Counted from the first letter of the stretch, positions 32,069 through 40,417 are shown. The stretch: DNA of 42,569 bases from Pyrodictiaceae archaeon (GCA_027046265.1 JALTZF010000088.1:1-42569); one strand, 5' to 3'. Notes: a model not told the origin generated them from the sequence alone. Program-made: numbers and translations.

Positions 32069-35001
32069 AGATCACATGTTGTACATGTACTATTCTCTGT
32101 TAACTCGACAACGACTTCACCACTATTGGACTCCTTTGTTTCAAAGAGTTTTACTAACTTCTCATCCTTACTAGCTTCCTCTTGTTTTAGCTTACGCTTT
32201 AAGTGAGTCATTCTCATAGCTTTGCTTTTTCTTCTCTTCCTTCTCACGGGTGCTTTATCCAGTTGCTTTTGTTCGCCGCCAAAGTATATTACCTGCATGC
32301 CTTTGCTCTCGTCACGGTAGACTGTTACCCCCTTAAGTCCGCCAAGCCATGCTACTAGGTATGCTGTGTAGACCTCGTCTACACTTGCTTCTCTCCGCAA
32401 GTTTATAGTCTTACTTATCGCCTGGTCCACATACAGCTGGGCAGCTATCTGGTGTGCAAGGTGGTACCATACGTCGAAGTCCATACTCATAGTGAACAGC
32501 TTTGCTAGCCTCTCGACTTCGGCCAGGAACCCATCCATTATACCCATTTGTATAAGCTTGTCTCTCAACTCCTCCAGTGCCCACCTCAGAGAGCCCTTGT
32601 GCTGGCTAATAGTCTCGTAAACCACCCGGATAGCGTCTTCTGGGACACTATACTCCTTAGCCGCCTCCAGTATCCGGGCCCGGAACTCCCGGACAACCTC
32701 GAGGAACTCTCCCACAGTCACACGGCGCTTGTAGACTAGCGCAAAGTAGGGTTCTATGCCGCTACTAGTACCAGCTATGATGCTTATAGTCCCCGTGGGA
32801 GCCACAGTGGTGACAACAGTATTCCTTGGGGCACGCGCGCCAAGCAAGCGCCCGTAGACCTTCAGTATCTCCCACGCCGCGTGGGGCATCCACACTGCTA
32901 GGGCTAGCAAGTGTCTTGGACTATTAGCGGCCTTAACAGGGTGTAAGCGGAGAGCCTCCCAGGCCATCTCCCGAGTCACACCAAACACTTTCCTGGCGAC
33001 ACGCTCCAAGACCTCCTCCCTTACAAGCCTTAGACCACCATCGCCTTCAACACGTTCTCTCGCAACACCAGTGACTCGCTCCAAGACTTCCCCGGGAATG
33101 CTTGCTGAGTGGTATCTAACCTTGACCCATCCATCCTCGAATCTCACCACGAAGCCAGCCTTCACTAGTGCTGGGGTGTGGAGGTCTAGTAGCTCTTCAG
33201 GCTCACCCTCTTCCACACACGTCATCCTCTTCCAGTCGTAGCGCTTGCACCCGAATGCCGGGGCATGGCCCAGCTTGGCCCCCAGCTCCCAGCTCCGCTT
33301 CCACGCATAGACCTCCAACGCGGCCATAGATATCAACGTGAATGCTACAGCCTCATCGCTGTCATAGGGGTAGCCTAGCCTTGCGAGCGCGTCGGCGAGG
33401 CCCATTACGCCGAGGCCTATCTTGCGGGTAAACTTGTTGGCCTTGTCCTGCCTCGGGTCAGGATGGTTGTTAAGGTCTATAACAGCATCCATAGCATCAA
33501 CAATGTCCTGGACATCCTGCATAAACTTCTCAACATCAAACCTCCCCCCAGCAACATACTTCTCCAGAGACACTGAGCCAAGGTTACAACTCTCAAACGG
33601 GTACAATGGCTGTTCTCCGCAGGGATTAGTAGCGTTTACGGCTCCTAGCCAGGGTGTCGGGCTCCACTTGTTGTGGTTGTCAACGTAGAATAGGCCCGGG
33701 TCCCCGCCAGCCCACGCATTCTCAACAATCTTCTCCCAAATCCTCTTAGCCTGTGTCTTCCACGCATAGGGGTTCTTCTGGTCAGGCTTATACCCAGCCT
33801 CCTCAGCATCTCTTAGAGCTTTCTCCTTAGCCTCCTCGAGCACGTCCTCGTAAAGGTTAAGGTACGGGTTCTCTAGTAGCCAAGGATTCTTCTCTAGGAT
33901 TTCCCCGAGCCGGCCCAGCCCAGTAGCCCTGGAGACTGTGTAGTGTAGCTTGTAAACCCCGCTTTCTGGGTCGGCACTATACCTCGGGTTTACCATCCAC
34001 CACTCCCTATCCTCCAACACAGCCTGCATGAAGGCATCATTTGCTGCGACGCTTATATTGAAGTTAGTCATGTTTGCATCATGCAACGGCGGCTCTTTGG
34101 CTTGTATAAAGCCTGCATCCTCAACAGTCTCCCAGCCCTCCTCGCTAAGCCTCAGAACAGTCTCACGGAACACAGGGTCTACCTCGTAGCCCTCCTCCTC
34201 GAGGAACTCCACCAGCTCCTTGACCTGCGAAATGAGGGCTCTTACCTGGGGTGGTAGTAGGTTGCGGAGGGCATGCCATGAGTTGAAGTGGGGGTTGTAT
34301 ATGTCTGGGTGCCATGCATGCATAATACCCATGTTTGCTCCGCGCCGCTTCCCACCCTGCTTAACCATCTCAGTGACCATGTCGTATATCCGCATGAAGC
34401 TTATTGGCCCAGAGGCATAGCCAGAAGTGCCCTTTACAACATCCCATCGCGGCCTCAGCTCAGAGAAGCTGAAGCCCTGTCCTCCACCCCACTTAAAAGT
34501 CATTGCTTGTACTGTAGCAGCATCCATTATTGCCTTCATATCATCGTATACTGGGGTGACATAGCAGGCTGATAACGTGCCTCGTGCACCATCAGCATAC
34601 ATGTTGAAGAGTGTCGGGCTGTTAAACATGAACCTTCTAGATATTAGTAGGTCATATAGCCTGCCTGGGTTTACACGCTTGCTAAAGCCTAGGGCCACAC
34701 GCATCATAACCATGCTAGGTGTCTCAATGGGCCTGCCATAAGCATCACGTGTAAGATATCTGCTAAAGAGGACGCGGAGAGCATTATAGGTAAACCCCAT
34801 GTCATCACTACAAGGCTCGTCCGCCTTTTCCTCAGCAAACTCTTTAACGCACTCCGGCAAGGATGCTAGTAGGCCTCCATTAGGTGCCCTCTCCCTATAG
34901 TGTTTTGACACGCTACGATAGATCTCTCTAAGTAGTAGACGCTTAGCCTCCTCCTCAGCTACTGGCTCTACTAGGCTACGGACAATAAGTTCCAGTTGCA
35001 T
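32065..35001 (-). CDS. nrdJ: Adenosylcobalamin-dependent (class II) ribonucleotide reductase
   Basis: 978 residues from ATG 35001 (GTG 35022 possible). It reduces ribonucleotides to deoxyribonucleotides. Active-site markers: GTLSACYVTPVYDD with the first Cys, NPCGEQPLYPFESCNLGS with the radical Cys loop, RKIGLGVMGLADALARLG, APTGTISIIAGTSSGIEPYF, and a C-terminal Cys pair STCTTCDL that regenerates the disulphide. The N-terminus lacks an ATP-cone. About 130 residues between the GFVVRFEDGW and RNTVVTTVAPTG regions look like an insertion, richer in Val/Arg/Glu and in GC than the flanks. No intein motifs. cobA in this window serves the same corrinoid economy. Confidence 0.95.
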   Translation of the reverse strand: MQLELIVRSLVEPVAEEEAKRLLLREIYRSVSKHYRERAPNGGLLASLPECVKEFAEEKADEPCSDDMGFTYNALRVLFSRYLTRDAYGRPIETPSMVMMRVALGFSKRVNPGRLYDLLISRRFMFNSPTLFNMYADGARGTLSACYVTPVYDDMKAIMDAATVQAMTFKWGGGQGFSFSELRPRWDVVKGTSGYASGPISFMRIYDMVTEMVKQGGKRRGANMGIMHAWHPDIYNPHFNSWHALRNLLPPQVRALISQVKELVEFLEEEGYEVDPVFRETVLRLSEEGWETVEDAGFIQAKEPPLHDANMTNFNISVAANDAFMQAVLEDREWWMVNPRYSADPESGVYKLHYTVSRATGLGRLGEILEKNPWLLENPYLNLYEDVLEEAKEKALRDAEEAGYKPDQKNPYAWKTQAKRIWEKIVENAWAGGDPGLFYVDNHNKWSPTPWLGAVNATNPCGEQPLYPFESCNLGSVSLEKYVAGGRFDVEKFMQDVQDIVDAMDAVIDLNNHPDPRQDKANKFTRKIGLGVMGLADALARLGYPYDSDEAVAFTLISMAALEVYAWKRSWELGAKLGHAPAFGCKRYDWKRMTCVEEGEPEELLDLHTPALVKAGFVVRFEDGWVKVRYHSASIPGEVLERVTGVARERVEGDGGLRLVREEVLERVARKVFGVTREMAWEALRLHPVKAANSPRHLLALAVWMPHAAWEILKVYGRLLGARAPRNTVVTTVAPTGTISIIAGTSSGIEPYFALVYKRRVTVGEFLEVVREFRARILEAAKEYSVPEDAIRVVYETISQHKGSLRWALEELRDKLIQMGIMDGFLAEVERLAKLFTMSMDFDVWYHLAHQIAAQLYVDQAISKTINLRREASVDEVYTAYLVAWLGGLKGVTVYRDESKGMQVIYFGGEQKQLDKAPVRRKRRKSKAMRMTHLKRKLKQEEASKDEKLVKLFETKESNSGEVVVELTENSTCTTCDL

Positions 35002-35153
35002 AGTATCGCTTGCTGTTGACACCGTTTGACACCGTTAATACTATCTAGTACAAGCCTCGTTTGAGCCGATACTATCCTGGGGTACGGGTAATACCATATG
35101 AGGATTAGCAATGAAGAGTACACGGGTATAATCAACACTAATAATCCGCGCAT
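34971..35153 (-). CDS. Possible small membrane protein overlapping the nrdJ start
   Basis: A 60-residue frame with one strong membrane helix (GLLVLIIPVYSSLLILIWYY) followed by a polar tail. ATG 35153 has GGAGGG three bases upstream; ATG 35174 is also possible. It ends 30 bases inside the reductase frame in another register. The strongest TATA box in the area (35251-35263) lies upstream of it, not next to nrdJ, so the frame would be in the transcript. No family recognised. It may be a leader ORF or a chance frame. Confidence 0.3.
   Translation of the reverse strand: MRGLLVLIIPVYSSLLILIWYYPYPRIVSAQTRLVLDSINGVKRCQQQAILCNWNLLSVA
35016..35035. repeat. Perfect tandem 10-bp repeat at the nrdJ start
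   Basis: TTGACACCGT occurs twice back to back (35016-35025 and 35026-35035); on the gene strand it reads ACGGTGTCAA twice. It lies 15-34 bases upstream of ATG 35001. One helical turn per repeat would present two identical faces, the geometry of a protein-binding site. Confidence 0.75.
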
Positions 35154-35250
35154 ATACCCTCCAACATAGACCATGTATTACTCCGTATTACCTAAGTATA
35201 GTCAGCCCTGTCAGGCTACACAATGCGTTATTACCATGATATCACACGAA

Positions 35251-35263
35251 ACATATTATATAC
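35251..35263 (-). promoter_or_regulatory. Strong TATA box upstream of nrdJ
   Basis: GTATATAATATGT on the minus strand, close to the archaeal consensus. It predicts a start near 35230 and thus a leader of about 230 bases before nrdJ, which would contain the 60-residue frame and the tandem repeat. Confidence 0.45.
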
Positions 35264-35303
35264 ACTAAGTGAAGAAGAAGACTAGTAAGATGATGCTCTT
35301 ATG

Positions 35304-35741
35304 CTATGTTATGTAGACTATGAGTTTATCATAGGGTTCCTCCTCGAAGTAAACCTTGCGCCTAGGACTCATCTGTAACATTAGCTCACTACTCGTCAGT
35401 ACTACGTAGTCGTAGAGGAAGCTCGCAGGCGTTATAACTGTTAGATATCTCTCAAACTCTAAATCAGTATAGATGACTTCGAAGTACCCAATATAGTTCC
35501 TGCTTGCAATGTCTACTCTAGGTGCTTCTAGAGGCTTTATCTCTTCCGCAAAGCCTATGTAGAGGTTTCTCTTGTTTGTCCCCTCAACATCCTTTTTATA
35601 GGTATATTTTGCCTCAACAATCACTGATCTAGGCTCAAAGACTATGTTAGCATTAGCTGCAGTGACTTCTAGTACATCACTAGAAACCGCTAAGTGCAGT
35701 GCACCTCTACCCCATCTAACATAGTAGCCATGCCTAGTCAT
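35304..35741 (-). CDS. Unknown beta-rich protein
   Basis: 145 residues, not recognised. Strands dominate: YVRWGRGALHLAVSSDVLEVTAA, IVFEPRSVIVEAKYTY, NLYIGFAEEI, YIGYFEVIYTD, LTVITPASFLYDYVVLTSSEL and KLIVYIT. It is soluble and without cysteines. It lies 49 bases downstream of the KaiC-like ATPase on the same strand, so the two are likely co-transcribed and may act together. ATG 35741; GAGGGG is about 12 bases upstream, rather far. Confidence 0.65.
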   Translation of the reverse strand: MTRHGYYVRWGRGALHLAVSSDVLEVTAANANIVFEPRSVIVEAKYTYKKDVEGTNKRNLYIGFAEEIKPLEAPRVDIASRNYIGYFEVIYTDLEFERYLTVITPASFLYDYVVLTSSELMLQMSPRRKVYFEEEPYDKLIVYIT

Positions 35742-35790
35742 TGTCGGGATACCCCTCTCTAACTCTTAGCTAGTACGTTATAGGGATACT

Positions 35791-36615
35791 CTAGTCCTCT
35801 CTACTTCCACTAATGTCTTCAGGTATCTCAAGAAGTTTCTGAAGCTCGGACACAATCATCCTCGCAGTAACAGAGGCTGGTAACACCGTGTCCTCCTTAC
35901 GGTACCGTGTAGGCCCCACGACACGCATTCCAACACCATCACGTATCTCTACCTCGTACATTCTCAGACTATGCTCTGTCTGCCTCATCTTCTCGATTAT
36001 AACATACCTCTTCAGCTCTCCTCTCACGATAGATTTTCTAAACCTTATTATTCCGTCTGCAACATGTTCTATGCCGAACCCGAAGCCCAGGCTTGTAGTA
36101 ACCGCATACTGGCTTGTGAGTAGAGCTGTGAAGTCCCAACGGTAGAGGACTCGTTTAACATAGTAACTGTATTTCCTCGCCATAGCTGGCTTATCAAGCC
36201 AAAAAGCAGACATAGAGTCTATGACGAGCCTAGCTCTGCCATAGCCTAGGAAGCGTTTAGCTTCTATTATCTTGTTTACAAGCTCTTCAACACTGAGATC
36301 AGTAAGACTCCAAGGGTCATCCCTATAACCCATAAGCGCGTCTATTATCACAAGTTTCTTTTCCCGGATAGCACGTTCAAAATCAAAGCCAAACATAGCC
36401 GCCTGCCTAATGATGCTCTCCTTAGACTCCTCAGTAGTCACGTATATGTTCTTATCGCCGAGACGTATGCCTTCAGCTATGAAGTGTATTGAAAATATAG
36501 TCTTCCCTGTCCCCGGCTCACCGACTACTGCAACAAAGAAACCCCTAGGAATACCCCCGCCAATAAGTTCGTCAAAGCCTTGTACACCAGTTGTCAGCCG
36601 TTCAATTTCTGTCAA
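35791..36615 (-). CDS. Single-domain KaiC-like ATPase
   Basis: 274 residues, one RecA/KaiC domain. Walker A is GEPGTGKT (Lys38), the KaiC-type glutamate pair is in VTTEESKESII (Glu62, Glu63), and Walker B is RLVIDSMSAF (Asp133). MRQTEHSLRMYEVEI near 205-220 matches the family's strand-turn before the subunit interface. Archaeal single-domain KaiC homologues form hexamers and are linked to signalling or archaellum control; this protein's partner is unknown. Start TTG 36615, with GAGGGAG five bases upstream. The preceding gene, the PTPS-like protein, ends 47 bases upstream. Confidence 0.9.
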   Translation of the reverse strand: MTEIERLTTGVQGFDELIGGGIPRGFFVAVVGEPGTGKTIFSIHFIAEGIRLGDKNIYVTTEESKESIIRQAAMFGFDFERAIREKKLVIIDALMGYRDDPWSLTDLSVEELVNKIIEAKRFLGYGRARLVIDSMSAFWLDKPAMARKYSYYVKRVLYRWDFTALLTSQYAVTTSLGFGFGIEHVADGIIRFRKSIVRGELKRYVIIEKMRQTEHSLRMYEVEIRDGVGMRVVGPTRYRKEDTVLPASVTARMIVSELQKLLEIPEDISGSRED

Positions 36616-36662
36616 TTAAGCTCCCTCTACAAATAAAAAGAGTACTCTTAGGGGTTAATTAG

Positions 36663-37091
36663 CTAGCCAGAGCAGTGAGAGGAGTTATCACTTCTATTAC
36701 CGGGGCCTTTATGGTCCGTCCTCACGTAGGAACATTGTCCTCTAGGTGTACACACTACAATAAGTACCAACCTAACACCATATTCTCTCCGAGCCTCTGA
36801 AAGCTTTAACTCCAGACACTTTTTCAATGCACTAGCTACAGCCTCGGCTGTAGGATTATTGGTTCCAAGAGATTCATTCAAATACGTATAATCAATACCA
36901 CTTTTACATGCTTTTAAATACCTAGCAAGATCTTCGTGGTTAACAACTATATTATCGATACCAAGCCTTCCCTCAACACACACAAAGACCACATAGTCGT
37001 GCCCATGAACTCTATTGAAGTCTGGAAGAGAAACTATCCTTAATGCCACAGACAACCAGTCTCTAACACAAACACCATAAACTTCACTCAT
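36663..37091 (-). CDS. PTPS/QueD-fold protein with missing catalytic residues
   Basis: 142 residues of the 6-pyruvoyl-tetrahydropterin synthase/QueD type: RVHGHDYVVFVCVEG is the zinc HGH block, followed by IVVNHEDLARYLK, SGIDYTYLNES and NPTAEAVASALKKCL. By comparison with QueD, the first zinc His is absent (VALRIVSLP), the catalytic Cys four residues before HGH is Phe25, the Asp-His pair is Asp67-Tyr68, and the late Glu is Cys114. Only HGH and Asp67 remain, so normal chemistry is doubtful. It may bind a pterin or have changed function. ATG 37091; divergent from dut. Confidence 0.75.
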   Translation of the reverse strand: MSEVYGVCVRDWLSVALRIVSLPDFNRVHGHDYVVFVCVEGRLGIDNIVVNHEDLARYLKACKSGIDYTYLNESLGTNNPTAEAVASALKKCLELKLSEARREYGVRLVLIVVCTPRGQCSYVRTDHKGPGNRSDNSSHCSG

Positions 37092-37219
37092 CCCTCATCC
37101 CTTTCCCTTACATAGCTCTAAAGGGGCCCTTATGGGTAAAAAGCTAAGCATGATATGCCCTAACTCCTTTCCCCTTACTGTACACTTGTGAAATAGTCTT
37201 AAGGAGAGGGTCTGGAGGC

Positions 37220-37699
37220 ATGGTCTTGCCAGGCAGTATATCACGGCTAATCTTTCTAGATCATAGCATTGAGTCTAACCAAGTACAGCCTGCGGGTGTA
37301 GATCTGAGAGTAGGTGAAATACATGTGTTTAAGGGTGCTGGCTTTCTCGGTTCAAAGGAGAGAGAACTCCCTCCAACAGAGAGATTAGAAGTAAACGATG
37401 GTGCCTGGCTTCTTAGGCCAGGAGCATACAAGGTGAGGTTCCTCGAAGCAGTTATGATACCTCCGACAAGCGTAGGGTTATGCTTTCCTCGAAGTAGCCT
37501 CTTGAGGATGGGTGCAGTTCTACACTGTACAGTATGGGATCCAGGTTATCGTGGTAGAGGCGAAGGTTTATTGGTTGTGTTCAACGAGCATGGGATTAGA
37601 CTTAGTAGGGGTGCACGGGTAGCGCAACTGGTGTTACTAAATGTCACTCCTCCTAATGGCATAGTTTATAGGGGCTTTTACCAGGGCGAGAACCTATAA
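37220..37699 (+). CDS. dut: dUTP diphosphatase, archaeal type
   Basis: 159 residues of the dCTP deaminase/dUTPase fold. QPAGVDLRVG, FPRSSLLRMGAVL, TVWDPGYRGRGEGLL, RVAQLVLLNV and the end YRGFYQGE fit archaeal dUTPase, which hydrolyses dUTP to dUMP and so keeps uracil out of DNA and feeds ThyX. A dCTP deaminase role cannot be excluded because the two share the fold. ATG 37220 has GAGAGGG about eight bases upstream; TTG 37226, seven bases after GGAGG, is an alternative. Divergent from the PTPS-like gene. Confidence 0.88.
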   Translation: MVLPGSISRLIFLDHSIESNQVQPAGVDLRVGEIHVFKGAGFLGSKERELPPTERLEVNDGAWLLRPGAYKVRFLEAVMIPPTSVGLCFPRSSLLRMGAVLHCTVWDPGYRGRGEGLLVVFNEHGIRLSRGARVAQLVLLNVTPPNGIVYRGFYQGENL

Positions 37700-37813
37700 T
37701 ACCGGACGAAACTTAGACAAAAGCTACTATAATACTCTCACAGCAACATGCAGGATGATGCTATCATATAAAAGTGGGCTTAGCAAGTGAGAACCGCTCC
37801 TGGGTGAGCATCT

Positions 37814-38356
37814 GTGCTGCTTGTTGAGAGGCTTGAAGAGTCAGCCAAAATGCTGGAAGGGTTAGCCGAGAAGATAAGGTCATCAATTAAGCCTGCTGAG
37901 TCGCTCGCAGAAATGAAAGCAAATAATACAGTATACAACATAACAGAGCTCATTGAAGAAATAGCACGTAGCATGAAGAGGCTACACTGTATTTCGCAAG
38001 CAGTAAAGGTACCTGATACGAGAATAGTGCCAGTCTGTACTTCATGGAGACTATACACAGAGGGTGACGCCATAATACTACTACGCATTAAGCCAGAGAC
38101 AGTGATACGCTTTGATGCCAACTCTCTCTTCTTCCAAAGAGACCACTTACGCTTTGGAGTCACTGGTACAACAGTAAAGTTATGCCGATACAATTACTGT
38201 AAAGAGTTCAACGCTGCAAACCGCTCCGAGGTAGTATCAAACCTGCAACGCATACTATACATACTAAGATTCGTAGGCAATGCCGTCAGGAAGAGTAGCG
38301 AGAGTATAACACTCTGCGCAAGAAAGGAGGCTCCCGAGTGTGCAAGAATATACTAA
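37814..38356 (+). CDS. Unknown protein coupled to the nucleotidyltransferase-like gene
   Basis: 180 residues, not recognised. A helical N-terminal half (residues 1-65, VERLEESAKMLEGLAEKI..., ELIEEIARSMKRL) leads to a strand-rich middle (IVPVCTSWRLYTEGDAIILLRI, LRFGVTGTTVKLCRY) and a last helix. Six cysteines are spread through the chain. GTG 37814 follows GGGTGAG by five bases. It overlaps the next gene by 17 bases, so translation is coupled and a joint role is likely. Confidence 0.7.
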   Translation: MLLVERLEESAKMLEGLAEKIRSSIKPAESLAEMKANNTVYNITELIEEIARSMKRLHCISQAVKVPDTRIVPVCTSWRLYTEGDAIILLRIKPETVIRFDANSLFFQRDHLRFGVTGTTVKLCRYNYCKEFNAANRSEVVSNLQRILYILRFVGNAVRKSSESITLCARKEAPECARIY

Positions 38357-39308
38357 CTTTTTAGCACAAGAAAACCTAGGCCCTGTCGAAGGATGGATAG
38401 CCTATACCCGACATAGTGTGGGCTTCATCAAGGGTTGTCTGCACCCTTTACCTCTCCTTTACTATGTTCCCAGAATCGTACATGACACAAAATCCTGGGA
38501 CTATACAAGTTCTATATACATGCTAGAGAGATACGAGCCAGACTTGATACACGACGATCACTGCCTTGGCGGCAAGCGCCCAGTCATAAACCCATCCTCT
38601 ACCACTGTAAGACTACAGCCACCTTACGATGCCTACGTTGGAGCTAAAAAAACATGCACATCCTCTAGAATATGCCGGAGTGCTCTAGAGCTTATCGAGT
38701 ACATTACAAGTAGTATTAGCGACCCTATATATGCCGGCTTTACTGGAGGACTCGCATATAACCCAGAGAATGCAAGTGACATAGACATCGTCGTCTACGG
38801 CTTCGGCAATGCTTACAGAGTCTATAAGCTACTGAGGGACTTGAGGTTAGAAGGTACACTAAAGCCCTTCATGGGTGTAGGGCATGCTTGGTCAGAGAGC
38901 GATAAAATACTACATAGCATGCTAGCCACTAGGAGGCTTCTCTTTGGGCTATATAAAGGGTATGAGTATAATGTCAAGCTCGTATCATGCATAAAGCCTG
39001 GCAAGTGTTTCCATGTAAGAAAAGGCGGCAAAGTGTGTGTTAGGGGGAAAGTATGCAGAGCATATCCCTTCACCATACCAGCAGTGTATATTCTCTGCAA
39101 CAGTCGTGAGAGCGTTACTGTGTTTACCCATAGGCTTAGGTTCCTAGAAATACCATTAAATACTGTAGTCGAGGTGTGTGGCATCGTTGAGTTTTGGCCT
39201 GGAAAACGTAGAATAATAGTTCCAGACCATGGAGGTTATATAGCTATAGTTGGAGCCGTTAACCGGGATGATGAGCTAAAAAGAGTTGAGAATATAGTAG
39301 AAGACTAA
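38340..39308 (+). CDS. Predicted nucleotidyltransferase (COG1665-like)
   Basis: 322 residues. The nucleotidyltransferase-fold signature is YAGFTGGLAYNPENASDIDIVVYG, the G-S/G...DxD block that binds Mg-NTP. The N-terminus (about 1-110) has a DDHCLGG stretch and cysteines; the C-terminus (about 240-310) is strand-rich and may be an OB-like part (VVEVCGIVEFWPGKRRIIV). The COG1665 assignment is from memory; function is unknown. GTG 38340, eight bases after GGAGG, lies inside the previous gene. The stop overlaps that of the convergent dehydrogenase gene by four bases. Confidence 0.78.
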   Translation: MQEYTNFLAQENLGPVEGWIAYTRHSVGFIKGCLHPLPLLYYVPRIVHDTKSWDYTSSIYMLERYEPDLIHDDHCLGGKRPVINPSSTTVRLQPPYDAYVGAKKTCTSSRICRSALELIEYITSSISDPIYAGFTGGLAYNPENASDIDIVVYGFGNAYRVYKLLRDLRLEGTLKPFMGVGHAWSESDKILHSMLATRRLLFGLYKGYEYNVKLVSCIKPGKCFHVRKGGKVCVRGKVCRAYPFTIPAVYILCNSRESVTVFTHRLRFLEIPLNTVVEVCGIVEFWPGKRRIIVPDHGGYIAIVGAVNRDDELKRVENIVED

Positions 39309-40324
39309 AAGCCTGGCTTCCTTTTCTCTACAACCTCCTTATTGACCAGATTGGGTGGCACCTCTCCGCGCTTAAAGGCTAGTAGGTTCTCTAGAACAGC
39401 ACACGTCATCTGATAACGTGCTTCGCGTGTTGCCGAGCCTATGTGTGGTACTACCACAACATTGTCAAGCTTCATTATTGGATGGTCTGGCGGGAATGGT
39501 TCCACAGGAAATACGTCAAGTCCTGCCGCGGCTATCCATCCTTCCTTTAGCGCCTTAGTTAGAGCATCTATGTCAACGACTGCTCCCCTCGCTGTGTTAA
39601 CTAGTACTGCTGTAGGCTTCATCATTCGCAGCTCTTTCTCTCCAATCATGCCTTTAGTCTCAGGTGTTAAGGGTACATGTATGCTTACAATGTCTGCTTC
39701 GCGGAGCAACTCTTCGAGAGAGACGTACTTAGCATTGAGTTCCTCTTCTACCTCCTTGGGTGCACGGTATTTGTCGTAGTAGAGAACCTTCATACCAAAG
39801 CCTTTTGCACCTATCCTTGCGACAGCCCTGCCTATTCGCCCAAACCCTATGATGCCCAGGGTCTTCCCTTGAAGTTCCATGCCAAGGAATAGCTCTGGAT
39901 GCCAGCCCGTCTTGCTACGGTACCACTCTCCACTCCTAACATACTTGTCAGCTCTAACAATGTGCCTTGCAGCTGCGAGTATTAGCGCCCAAGTAAGCTC
40001 AGCCGTAGACTCTGTGAGTACGCCAGGTGTATTAGTGACGTATATGCCAAGCCTTGCGGCACACTCAACATCTATATTATCGTACCCTACAGCATATTGA
40101 GATACTATCTTGAGACCATGTTTCGCACCTTCACTCAAGAGGTTACAATCGATCTTGTCGGTGAGGAGGGAGACCAGGCCATCAACATTCTTTACTTTCT
40201 CAAGGATGACCTCATAAGGTGGAGCTTGCCATTCCGGCCATACCTCAGCATCGAATTCTTGTAGAAGTCTCTCAAAGCAAGGACCGGGGAGTTTACGTGT
40301 AACAAAAATCTTCGGCTTACCCAA
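39305..40324 (-). CDS. gyaR: D-2-hydroxyacid dehydrogenase, glyoxylate reductase type
   Basis: 339 residues from TTG 40324. NAD(P)H-dependent reduction of glyoxylate or hydroxypyruvate is the likely reaction. Motifs: KTLGIIGFGRIGRAVA (dinucleotide binding), VNTARGAVVD with the substrate Arg, FPVEPFPPDHP with the Glu, and VPHIGSAT with the catalytic His. The TTG lies six bases after GAGGTG and downstream of the start predicted from an AATTATAATCC box (~40362-40372); GTG 40351 would lie upstream of that. Could equally be annotated as phosphoglycerate-dehydrogenase-like; residue pattern favours glyoxylate reductase. Confidence 0.88.
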   Translation of the reverse strand: MGKPKIFVTRKLPGPCFERLLQEFDAEVWPEWQAPPYEVILEKVKNVDGLVSLLTDKIDCNLLSEGAKHGLKIVSQYAVGYDNIDVECAARLGIYVTNTPGVLTESTAELTWALILAAARHIVRADKYVRSGEWYRSKTGWHPELFLGMELQGKTLGIIGFGRIGRAVARIGAKGFGMKVLYYDKYRAPKEVEEELNAKYVSLEELLREADIVSIHVPLTPETKGMIGEKELRMMKPTAVLVNTARGAVVDIDALTKALKEGWIAAAGLDVFPVEPFPPDHPIMKLDNVVVVPHIGSATREARYQMTCAVLENLLAFKRGEVPPNLVNKEVVEKRKPGF

Positions 40325-40417
40325 CACATTCACCTCTAGGATATACAACACTACTTAGGCGGATTATAATTAGGTAACGGCGTTTTTACAACAACAAATT
40401 AGCTTGAGTGAGAATTG

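Noticed and set aside
32065-35001. Intein inside the ribonucleotide reductase
   Set aside because: Archaeal reductases often carry inteins, but no splice-junction Cys/Ser start block, His-Asn end or endonuclease motif is present, and the core reads through.
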